From the NCBI GenBank assembly GCA_003132825.1, contig PKYX01000484.1, forward strand, positions 11,125 through 16,913: 5,789 nt of DNA, in the 5' to 3' direction. Position 1 is the first letter of the stretch; each line of letters starts with the position of its first letter. This DNA is from Acidobacteriaceae bacterium (GTDB lineage Bacteria > Acidobacteriota > Terriglobia > Terriglobales > Acidobacteriaceae). The notes under the pieces were generated by a model, which saw nothing but the letters and a program-made list of their open reading frames with translations, was not told the origin of the DNA and did not search any database. A program made the position numbers and the translations under genes. This document shows positions 1-5,789 of this stretch, piece after piece.

Positions 1-77
1 CCCAAACCGGCCCGGACCACGGGGTGGTCGTCAACGATAAGCAGCCGGATTGGAACCTTCAGTTGTCGCTTGTCCAT
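1..77 (-). CDS. Response regulator, NarL/FixJ (LuxR-type) family, N-terminal fragment
   Basis: Only the first 25 codons lie in the window, starting at the ATG at 77 and running off the left edge. They read MDKRQLKVPIRLLIVDDHPV, then VRAGL. This is the classic first beta strand and acidic pair (D16, D17) of a receiver domain, and the DDHPVVRAG form is typical of NarL/FixJ regulators with a C-terminal LuxR-type HTH. The phospho-acceptor Asp and the output domain are outside the window, so the DNA-binding assignment is inferred from family style and from the HisKA_3-type kinase next to it. The start overlaps the 3' end of the kinase gene by 47 nt in a different frame, which implies co-transcription and probably translational coupling. 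A GGGAG lies 10 nt upstream of the ATG, and I see no better start. It is the likely phosphotransfer partner of the kinase. Confidence 0.87.
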   Translation of the reverse strand, partial: MDKRQLKVPIRLLIVDDHPVVRAGL

Positions 78-2256
78 GGAATCGACGCTCCCAAAATAAA
101 TGCCAAATGGATGCCGGCCAAAACGTACGCATGAGCTTGCCGGGCATTGGCGCAATCGCCTGCACGGTCGTGCCTTGACCGGGCGCGCTTCGGATCTGCA
201 ACTCTGCGGAAATAGTGTCGGCGCGTTTTCTCATGCCGCGAATTCCAAAACCGGCTGAATCCGCGCCGACGACAAAACCCTTGCCGTCGTCCTGGACCAG
301 CAGTTGCAGCATCGCCTCACTGTAAGTCAAAGATATCAGCAAGGTATGCGGGTCAGCATGACGAACCGCGTTGGCGAGCGCTTCCTGGCCGACGCGGAAC
401 AGTGTATCGGAGATGCGCACTGGTATGCTGTGCGCCTCACCCGAGGTGAAGGCGGTAACCCTGATCGCTCCTCCGGCCACCATGCTTCTTGCTCTCTGCT
501 CGAGGGCTCGCAGCAGCCCGACGGACTCCAGGAGTTCGGGCCTGAGTGCGGCGATACTCCGCCTAGCTTCTTCATGGCTGCGGCGCACCATACTGGACGC
601 GAGATCGAGCTCGCGGTCAATAGCACCTCGGTCGTCAATCTCATCGCGAATCGCCTGTAGCTGGAAACCTATGCCAGCAAAGCTCTGGGCCAGGGTGTCA
701 TGCATCTCATGAGCCAGCCGTTGACGTTCCTCGAGCACAGCAATGAGCCTCCATCTCTCGACATAGTTGTGGAGAGTCTGGGCCGCCAGCACGAGGAGGA
801 GAAGCGCAATGGTCGCGGCCACCAGGTTCCCGGTGCTCCACCAGGGAGGGCCTTCCAGTACTTCCACGTCATTCATCGACGGAAGTAGAATCGCAAACGG
901 GGTAATGTCGTGGGTATAGGCCGAATCCACCACGCAGATTCCCCGCAGTCTGAGGCGGCTCTTATTCTTGATTCCCCGGAAGGACTCCGAGCCACTCGTG
1001 GCATTGGCGATTGCGCGGAATGACTGATTGTCTTCCGCCAGATCCAATACCATGGTGTGGTTGGGGCCTTCCTCCTTATTTTCCAGATGACCTTCGATTT
1101 CAATGTACTGGGCGTCAAAGGAACCCGTGGCGGCCTGCGAGGCCGTCACGCCCATGGAGTGAATGGGAGCGTGCGACCACAGGATATGAACTTCGGCATC
1201 TTTCAAGACGGAGCTGAAATCGTGTAGCTCTGCATTCCCTTTGGCCTCTACCTGATCGCCAATCTGGGGAGGAGTTTGGGCCCGAAAATTCTGAATTGCC
1301 AATCCTCCGGTAGAATCCTCAACGAACAGCGTAGGAAAGGTAAGAGTCACGACCCCCTGAATCGTAACGCGCGCGGGTTGGTCGGGCGCCAGTGCCCGGA
1401 GATTGGCAATCGGCTGTCCGTCGGGATCAACATGATGCTCTCGCATATCGAGATACAAAGGCTCCAAATATTGATCCTCCGCGTCGCTCCCGCCGGGTAC
1501 CGGATCCGAATCCCTGCGCGGTCGCCCCGTCGGTCCGACCATCAGGAAGGGATCCGCGAGCGGTATTGTCATGCCTGCTGTCATGTTCAATAGGTCTTGG
1601 TGGGTCGCCGCCCGTACCTGCACGTTTCGCCAGAGCCCCCCGGTTTGATAGGACTTGAGACCAAAGCGGCCCGACTGAATACAATCGGGCTGCCGTATCG
1701 CGTCAATCGTGGTCTGTCCGGAAGGTGAGATTGCGGCGGCCACGATGTTGCATCCGTACGCCAGCAGCTTGAGGTGATACCACTGCTGCGCATAAACCCG
1801 AGGCGTGACTCGATTTGCCTGATATTCGATCCATCCGTAGCCGGCACGGCCCAAGATGAGCGTGTTGTCAAGATCGCGCAGTCCTGCATAGTAGCCGTCA
1901 TAGGCGTCCACGCCTTCTTCCTCGTTAGTGGCCCGAATAATGAGACCGCCATCCCCGGTTTGCCCCAGGAGCTGAACGTCGGCTTCGATGAGATAGTCTC
2001 TCAAACGAGTGTCGCCATTCATCAGCTTGGCGCCGCGCTCGTCGGAGTTGTTGCGCATGGCGCCATCGACGGTCTCCCAGGCGCCGCCGAAGGGCTGCCA
2101 GTCGTCTTGCCGGTCAAGACGAAAGGAATCGTGATAGAGCGGCTGCCGCGATGTTCTGTGCCAATGCCAGCGAACGGAAAGCGCTGTCGCGATAAGAGCT
2201 ATGGAAACTACAAAGCCGATGAACCAGGCGGCTCTTGATTGGGACCGCTGAGTCAT
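31..2256 (-). CDS. Membrane sensor histidine kinase (HisKA_3/HATPase_c) with lectin-like and tandem OB-fold-like sensor
   Basis: 741-aa kinase. Start chosen at the ATG at 2256, which shares ATGA with the upstream stop; a TTG five codons earlier is less likely. TM1 is about residues 9-28. Residues 38-218 resemble a concanavalin A-like lectin/glucanase (LamG or DUF1080-like) fold: a DSF...W...GGAW...DG opening, a central GLIIRA strand and a closing G-FGLKSY. Two OB-fold-like segments follow, at about 293-365 (VTIQGVVT, then LFVEDSTGGLAI) and 382-467 (IEIEGHL, then LRLRGIC, then LLPSMNDVEVLE). TM2 is about 476-494. The H-box ERQRLAHEMHDTLAQ gives phospho-acceptor H519 with the D520-x3-Q524 motif linked to phosphatase activity in NarX-type kinases. 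The ATPase domain has N629 in the N-box, DDGKGF at 656-661 and GFGIRGM at 669-675. All catalytic motifs look intact. A Trp-rich tail of about 35 residues follows the ATPase domain and overlaps the regulator gene. Ligand unknown; the context suggests a sugar presented by the binding protein. Confidence 0.96.
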   Translation of the reverse strand: MTQRSQSRAAWFIGFVVSIALIATALSVRWHWHRTSRQPLYHDSFRLDRQDDWQPFGGAWETVDGAMRNNSDERGAKLMNGDTRLRDYLIEADVQLLGQTGDGGLIIRATNEEEGVDAYDGYYAGLRDLDNTLILGRAGYGWIEYQANRVTPRVYAQQWYHLKLLAYGCNIVAAAISPSGQTTIDAIRQPDCIQSGRFGLKSYQTGGLWRNVQVRAATHQDLLNMTAGMTIPLADPFLMVGPTGRPRRDSDPVPGGSDAEDQYLEPLYLDMREHHVDPDGQPIANLRALAPDQPARVTIQGVVTLTFPTLFVEDSTGGLAIQNFRAQTPPQIGDQVEAKGNAELHDFSSVLKDAEVHILWSHAPIHSMGVTASQAATGSFDAQYIEIEGHLENKEEGPNHTMVLDLAEDNQSFRAIANATSGSESFRGIKNKSRLRLRGICVVDSAYTHDITPFAILLPSMNDVEVLEGPPWWSTGNLVAATIALLLLVLAAQTLHNYVERWRLIAVLEERQRLAHEMHDTLAQSFAGIGFQLQAIRDEIDDRGAIDRELDLASSMVRRSHEEARRSIAALRPELLESVGLLRALEQRARSMVAGGAIRVTAFTSGEAHSIPVRISDTLFRVGQEALANAVRHADPHTLLISLTYSEAMLQLLVQDDGKGFVVGADSAGFGIRGMRKRADTISAELQIRSAPGQGTTVQAIAPMPGKLMRTFWPASIWHLFWERRFHGQATTEGSNPAAYR
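88..92 (-). promoter_or_regulatory. Ribosome binding site for the response regulator
   Basis: GGGAG on the minus strand lies 10 nt upstream of the ATG at 77 and inside the kinase coding sequence. It supports that ATG as the response-regulator start despite the 47-nt overlap. It is a modest match at slightly long spacing. Confidence 0.45.
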
Positions 2257-2269
2257 TGGGTCGCCCACC
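2253..2269 (-). promoter_or_regulatory. ATGA stop/start overlap with upstream RBS (binding protein to kinase)
   Basis: The binding-protein TGA (2255-2253) and the kinase ATG (2256-2254) share the four bases ATGA. A GGTGGG (2269-2264, minus strand) lies 7 nt upstream of the ATG. This supports the ATG over the upstream in-frame TTG at 2271 and points to translational coupling of the two genes. Confidence 0.7.
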
Positions 2270-3230
2270 AATTAGCCAACAATTGCCTGCGGATTTCGGG
2301 AGAATCGATGTTCTCACCTGTCATCAGTATGGGAGGAAGCACACTGATGCCCGGAACCGCTCGGCCGTGAACTTGCCCGTCCATGATTTCCATCGCGGTG
2401 CGGCCCATGTCGTAAGTGCATTGCATGACGACGGAGTCGATAGCGCCGGTTCTAATCGGCGGCATCAAATCCTGGTCAAAGCCGACGAGTTTAATGGTCC
2501 GAGTCTTGTCGAACTCGACCAAGGCGTAAAAAGCCCCGGTGGTCGAGCTGTGGGACAGGGCCACAATGGCATCGACCGCCTGACCGCGATTGAGAATATC
2601 CTCCGCCACCTGCTGTTCCTGGGCAACGCTGTAGTATCCGAGCCTGCGCACCACTACCCGTATCTCGGGATATTCCCGCTCTAACGTGCTCTCGAAGCTG
2701 CGTTCTCGTGCGGTGATGCCGGTGAGCTGAGGGTTGATTCCAAGAATGGCGATCGCGCCTTGTCCATGCAGGATCTTACCCAGGCGGCGTGCAGCCATCT
2801 GACCGCCGGCCACATCATCATTCAGGACGTAGGCCAGTTTTGCGGTGGGGGCGATACCCAGATTGGTTCCGACAACCACAATGGGAAGGCCCCGTGAAAC
2901 GATACGACGGATGGGGGATCGCAACGGCAGCGTCTCATCGGGGGTGATGATAATTCCGGCATAGCCTCTGGACACAACCTTTTCGAGAAGATCGATCTGC
3001 CCGGCCACGTCATCCTCACGCGTCGGGGCGTTCCAATATAGATTCATGCCCTTGCGCCGGGCTACGTGCGCGGCCCCGGCGTGTTCGGGTTCCCAGAGTA
3101 CGGTTCCGCAGGCACGCGGGATGACTGCGATGGTGTTAGAAGTACGGCTGCATGCTGACAAAAAGAAGCAGAACGGAAGCCAAACGAGAAGAGTTTTGCT
3201 GCGTCTTGAGAATCGAAGCGGGGATGACAT
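2253..3230 (-). CDS. Lipoprotein periplasmic sugar-binding protein, type I fold (Peripla_BP_4 / RbsB-like)
   Basis: 325 aa, near the usual length for ribose/galactose-type binding proteins. The N-terminus has basic residues and a hydrophobic stretch (13-24) ending in the lipobox LSAC, so it is probably cut before C27 and lipid-anchored. The body follows the type I plan: GAAHVARRKGMNLYW at 52-66, the internal strand GIIITP at 92-97, LPIVVVGTN at 115-123, NDDVAGGQMAA at 137-147, GITARERSFE at 171-180, VGFDQD at 249-254, and DSVVMQCTYDMGRTAMEIM near the C-terminus. There is no DNA-binding helix-turn-helix, so it is not a LacI repressor. No permease or ATPase gene adjoins it; the next gene is a sensor kinase in ATGA overlap. 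I infer a sensory binding protein that presents ligand to the kinase rather than a transport component. The ligand cannot be read from sequence. The start ATG lacks a good Shine-Dalgarno, but the signal peptide fixes it. Confidence 0.92.
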   Translation of the reverse strand: MSSPLRFSRRSKTLLVWLPFCFFLSACSRTSNTIAVIPRACGTVLWEPEHAGAAHVARRKGMNLYWNAPTREDDVAGQIDLLEKVVSRGYAGIIITPDETLPLRSPIRRIVSRGLPIVVVGTNLGIAPTAKLAYVLNDDVAGGQMAARRLGKILHGQGAIAILGINPQLTGITARERSFESTLEREYPEIRVVVRRLGYYSVAQEQQVAEDILNRGQAVDAIVALSHSSTTGAFYALVEFDKTRTIKLVGFDQDLMPPIRTGAIDSVVMQCTYDMGRTAMEIMDGQVHGRAVPGISVLPPILMTGENIDSPEIRRQLLANWWATQ

Positions 3231-3329
3231 ACCTGTGATGAGCTCGCGCTCTTGATTGCATTCACTCAGCTGCGCGCGAGACGGCGAATCTGGTTAAAAT
3301 CCGCCAAAACTCTTCACGAGTGCCTACTA

Positions 3330-3341
3330 GTACATTTGTAC
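3330..3341. promoter_or_regulatory. Palindrome GTACA-TT-TGTAC, candidate operator
   Basis: Two perfect 5-bp arms are separated by two bases. The site lies about 90 bp upstream of the binding-protein start and overlaps a second perfect palindrome, TACTAGTA (3325-3332). Its position suits an operator for the leftward unit, but the binding protein that would use it is unknown. Confidence 0.35.
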
Positions 3342-3391
3342 CATGCGCGCCAACTGAGAATCCGTTAACCTCACTGCGCTTTGAAACCTGC

Positions 3392-3409
3392 CCGGTAAAC
3401 GTTTGCTCG
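3392..3409. promoter_or_regulatory. AAACGTTT-centred palindrome, LacI-family-like operator candidate
   Basis: A perfect 8-bp palindrome AAACGTTT (3397-3404) has partial symmetry further out: the G/C pair at 3395/3406 and the C/G pair at 3392/3409 match. The central CG inside A/T-rich arms is the pattern of LacI/PurR-type operators. No LacI-type gene is in the window, so this is only a resemblance. Confidence 0.3.
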
Positions 3410-3441
3410 CGCAGGGCTTCTGCACGGCAAGGAGACATTGA

Positions 3442-3455
3442 CTGGTCTTAACCAG
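3442..3455. promoter_or_regulatory. Inverted repeat CTGGT-N4-ACCAG, candidate operator
   Basis: Perfect 5-bp arms around CTTA. The right half read on the minus strand (CTGGTTAAGA) matches CTGGTTAAAA at 3290-3299 on the plus strand in 9 of 10 bases, so the motif recurs in the same intergenic region in opposite orientation. Confidence 0.3.
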
Positions 3456-3542
3456 GGTTCGCGCAGCTTCAAGGCAAGATTAAGCGATGCGATCGGACAA
3501 AGCAAGATCCATTTCGCGCCGGGGTGAGGTCAACGGCACGTA

Positions 3543-3556
3543 TTCAGCTTTCTGAA
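3543..3556. repeat. Inverted repeat TTCAG-N4-CTGAA
   Basis: Perfect 5-bp arms around CTTT, 126 bp upstream of the receptor start. It could be an operator or a small hairpin in the receptor leader. There is no U-tract after it, so it is not an intrinsic terminator. Confidence 0.25.
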
Positions 3557-3666
3557 CGCGCCCAGCGGCGGCGCCGGATTTCCAGTGGTAGGCGTAACAG
3601 TATTTGATGGTTGGCAACAGATGAGCAGCCTGAGTCCGATCCCCCAAGGAATCGGCCAGTCGTACA

Positions 3667-3676
3667 GAAAGGTGAT
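3667..3676 (+). promoter_or_regulatory. Strong ribosome binding site for the TonB-dependent receptor
   Basis: GAAAGGTGAT contains AAGGTG/AGGTGA complementary to the 16S 3' end and sits 6 nt before the ATG at 3682. The TGA inside it (3673-3675) is an in-frame stop, which rules out any longer N-terminus and settles the receptor start. Confidence 0.8.
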
Positions 3677-3681
3677 CCGAT

Positions 3682-5789
3682 ATGCGCATGAGTCTCTCTA
3701 CTTCGGTTCGTGCCGGTCTAGTGCTGGCGTTCGCAATTTTCGGCGTGAGCCTCTGCAGCGCCCAATTCAGCGGCAGCGTGCAAGGCGCGGTGCAAGATCC
3801 AAGTGGAGCTGGGGTCGCGAAAGCCACGGTCGCCCTTGTGGACGTCGCCACAAACATCTCTCGCACCACAACTACCGATGGCGCCGGCAATTACGACTTC
3901 GAGAGTGTCGCACCGGGTGGCTACAAAGTCACGGCGGAAATGAGCGGCTTCCGAAAATCTGAAGTCGACATTACGGTTCTGACCGAGCAGAAATTGAATG
4001 TTCCGATCACCCTGAAGGTCGGCTCGGTCACCGAGGCCATTACGGTTACCTCGGAAGCCCCGGTGGTCGATACTTCCGACAGCCGCACTCAAATGACTCT
4101 CCAGAATCAAGCGGTGGCGCAGCTGCCTGTCATCGGCCGCAACCTGGTGACGCTGGTGACGATGGCTCCAGGGGTATCCGGATTGGGAACCGGCAACCTT
4201 ATTGGCACTCCCGCATCCGGAATCGACAACTTCGCGACAGAAGAGGCGGTTGACGCGAGCGCCAATGGCCAGGGGTCGGACAATAATCAGTATGTTGTGG
4301 ACGGCCTCGACGTGACCAGCGGCATTCGCCAGGGCGTTTTGAATCTGACTCCAACTCCTGACTCGATTCAGGAAACCAGCGTTCAAGTCAACACGTTTTC
4401 GGTGGAGCATAGCCGCGCAGCCGGGCTCGTAACGGCGTTCACCACCAGATCCGGCACCGACCAGTTCCACGGTTCAGCGGCGGATTATTTCTTCTATCAG
4501 AAGATGTTCGCGCAACAGCACTTCCAGGGTCCCTATAAGCCCTTTCATCAAAACGACTTTTCGTTTGCGGTCGGTGGTCCGGTCATTCCGCATAAGGGGT
4601 TATTCTTCTACTTTGCCGCTGAGCCAAAACGCTCAACGAATCCCGCCGGAAGCCAGATTACGTTTCCAGACACCGCGTTCCTAACCTTTATTCAGGGAAC
4701 GCCAGCGTTAGCGGGGACGGTGGGAACCCACGTCCTCACCACGTACCTGCCGGTCGGTTTGTCCGGCGTAACCGTCAACCAGACAGCGCAACAGGTTCTG
4801 GGTACCGGTGCGAACGGTTGCAACACCGCGGCAACGGATTTCATCCCTTGCGCGTTGCCCATGACCGACATCGGTAATTTCAGCGCTACGGCCGTACGCA
4901 ACGGAACACAGTATTTTGGCCGCATCGACCAGCAATTCAAGAACGACCGGATCTATGCGAGCCTTTACCGGACCTTGCTAACCACCGGAGCGGCGTCGGC
5001 GACGCCGCAATTCTCGAGCCTCGACCCTACCTGGGAAGTGGCGGGCCAGGTGTCCTATACGCACACCTTCTCTCCAACCACGCTGAATGACGCCAGCGCC
5101 GGTCAAAGCCGGGTGGAGGGAAAACTTGCCACTGGAGAAAAGGACTACACGGTCCCCAACATCAGCGCAGGCATCAGCGAACAATTGGGAGCGGGCTTCG
5201 CGCAGGGAGACTTCATTCAGCACAACTATCACTGGCGCGATGTCCTCACCCACGTCCAAGGCACCCATACCCTGAAGTTTGGTTATGAAGGCTGGTATGG
5301 GGACGATGTCGAGAATTTCCAGGGTCCCTGGTCAACCCCGTCGATCGGCTTCAACAATATCTTGGCTTTGGCCCAGGATGCTCCCAACAACGAGGGAGGA
5401 GTGTTTTACAATCCCCAGACCGGTACGCAGGAGAACGCGAGTTGGGATGCCGCTTCGAGAACCTTTGGGCTGTTTGCGGAAGATACCTGGAAGGCGCGGA
5501 AGAATCTGACTCTGACCTTGGGTCTGCGATATGACGACAGCGGAAACCCGTACTCCAAGAGTGCAACGACGGTTTTTGGAAACTTTTACTATGGCACAGG
5601 CTCGACTACAGCGGAGCAAATTGCGAATGGCTATGCCAAGCCAACCCACAATGCACTGCTGCACTCGGTCGACGGCTTGCTCAGTCCCCGCATCGGTTTC
5701 GCCTGGGATCCGACCAAACACGGCGACTGGGTCGTGCGCGGTGGAGTTGGCGTCTATCACGACTGGGTCGTGATGGGCCAGAGTGTCGA
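3682..5789 (+). CDS. TonB-dependent outer-membrane receptor, Oar-like, with carboxypeptidase-regulatory-like domain (C-terminus outside window)
   Basis: Open for 702 codons from the ATG at 3682 to the window edge; relatives are usually about 1,000-1,200 aa, so the distal barrel is missing. A second in-frame ATG at 3688 is possible, but the first has the better RBS spacing. A signal peptide spans residues 1-27, with likely cleavage in CSA|QF. A carboxypeptidase-regulatory-like beta-sandwich covers about 31-113 (GAVQDPSGAGVAKATVAL, then TTDGAGNYDFESVAPGGYKV). The plug spans about 116-265, with VTSEAPVVDT, LPVIGRN (148-154), the signature NNQYVVDGLDV (201-211) and FTTRSGTDQFHGSAADYF (253-270). 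Barrel strands follow: NDFSFAVGGPVIPHKGLFFY, FGRIDQQF, HTLKFGYE, RTFGLFAEDTWK and LTLGLRYD. No classical TonB box is evident to me. C380 and C390 could pair in a surface loop. It probably imports an oligosaccharide or peptide-like substrate across the outer membrane; the exact substrate cannot be read. The divergent sensor operon may regulate it. Confidence 0.95.
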   Translation, partial: MRMSLSTSVRAGLVLAFAIFGVSLCSAQFSGSVQGAVQDPSGAGVAKATVALVDVATNISRTTTTDGAGNYDFESVAPGGYKVTAEMSGFRKSEVDITVLTEQKLNVPITLKVGSVTEAITVTSEAPVVDTSDSRTQMTLQNQAVAQLPVIGRNLVTLVTMAPGVSGLGTGNLIGTPASGIDNFATEEAVDASANGQGSDNNQYVVDGLDVTSGIRQGVLNLTPTPDSIQETSVQVNTFSVEHSRAAGLVTAFTTRSGTDQFHGSAADYFFYQKMFAQQHFQGPYKPFHQNDFSFAVGGPVIPHKGLFFYFAAEPKRSTNPAGSQITFPDTAFLTFIQGTPALAGTVGTHVLTTYLPVGLSGVTVNQTAQQVLGTGANGCNTAATDFIPCALPMTDIGNFSATAVRNGTQYFGRIDQQFKNDRIYASLYRTLLTTGAASATPQFSSLDPTWEVAGQVSYTHTFSPTTLNDASAGQSRVEGKLATGEKDYTVPNISAGISEQLGAGFAQGDFIQHNYHWRDVLTHVQGTHTLKFGYEGWYGDDVENFQGPWSTPSIGFNNILALAQDAPNNEGGVFYNPQTGTQENASWDAASRTFGLFAEDTWKARKNLTLTLGLRYDDSGNPYSKSATTVFGNFYYGTGSTTAEQIANGYAKPTHNALLHSVDGLLSPRIGFAWDPTKHGDWVVRGGVGVYHDWVVMGQSV

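Larger units (their letters stand above)
3231..3681. other. 451-bp divergent intergenic regulatory region
   Basis: This stretch separates the leftward sensor unit from the rightward receptor gene and must hold both promoters. It contains four short inverted repeats and three GGTTAA/TTAACC cores (3292-3297, 3365-3370, 3448-3453), but no credible gene. I found no convincing sigma-70 -35/-10 pair on either strand; the best leftward one is TTGGCG-N18-TAGTAG across 3350-3321, which is weak. The last 100 or so bases are probably receptor 5' leader. Confidence 0.6.

Noticed and set aside
304..712. Plus-strand open frames of 113-118 codons within the kinase gene
   Set aside because: They lie opposite the kinase H-box and ATPase N-box coding sequence, and their translations show no domain character.
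2253..3230. Possibility that the binding protein is a LacI-type repressor
   Set aside because: The ligand-binding fold is shared with LacI repressors, but the N-terminus is a lipoprotein signal peptide with LSAC and there is no helix-turn-helix.
3438..3466. TTGACT as a -35 box of a plus-strand promoter
   Set aside because: At 17-nt spacing the -10 position reads GCGCAG, and no TATAAT-like hexamer occurs at acceptable spacing.
3487..3555. 22-codon open frame (MRSDKARS... to TGA) in the receptor leader, a possible leader peptide
   Set aside because: There is no good Shine-Dalgarno before it, no run of regulatory codons and no attenuator-like hairpin plus T-tract after it. Chance is the simpler explanation.
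3480..3890. 136-codon minus-strand open frame spanning the intergenic region and receptor start
   Set aside because: Most of it is antisense to the receptor signal peptide and N-terminal domain. The part in the intergenic region has no start signal or recognisable sequence.
3718..4470. 250-codon open frame on the minus strand inside the receptor gene
   Set aside because: It is antisense to a continuous plus-strand frame with signal peptide, plug signature and barrel strands. Its translation is rich in Arg, His and Gly with no recognisable domain.
5332..5760. 142-codon minus-strand open frame
   Set aside because: It is antisense to the barrel coding region of the receptor, has no recognisable motif, and is explained by the high GC content and codon bias of the true gene.

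Overview
The window looks like a piece of an Acidobacteriota chromosome, or that of a close relative. GC content is moderately high. It carries an Oar-like TonB-dependent receptor with an N-terminal carboxypeptidase-regulatory-like domain, a family greatly expanded in Acidobacteriota. It also carries a NarX/LiaS-type sensor kinase whose extracytoplasmic part has an architecture (lectin-like plus OB-fold-like) that I associate with that phylum. This assignment rests on gene style only; there is no rRNA or other marker.

Layout: two divergent transcription units share a 451-bp intergenic region (3231-3681). Leftward, on the minus strand, is a compact unit of three genes: a lipoprotein periplasmic sugar-binding protein (3230-2253), a two-TM sensor histidine kinase (2256-31), and the first 25 codons of a NarL/FixJ-type response regulator (77 to the window edge). 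The binding protein and kinase share an ATGA stop/start overlap. The kinase and regulator overlap by 47 nt in different frames. Rightward, on the plus strand, is the TonB-dependent receptor (3682 to the window edge), open for 702 codons with its C-terminal barrel outside the window.

Working model (inference): the binding protein captures a small ligand, probably a sugar, in the periplasm and reports it to the kinase. The kinase phosphorylates the response regulator, which may control the divergent outer-membrane receptor and so match uptake to ligand supply. This resembles the three-component sugar sensors AraP-AraS-AraT and XylFII-LytS, but here no ABC permease is visible and the adjacent transporter is an outer-membrane one. 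The intergenic region holds four short palindromes and three GGTTAA/TTAACC cores that are candidate operators. I see no convincing sigma-70 promoter. No mobile element, CRISPR array, tRNA or rRNA is seen.
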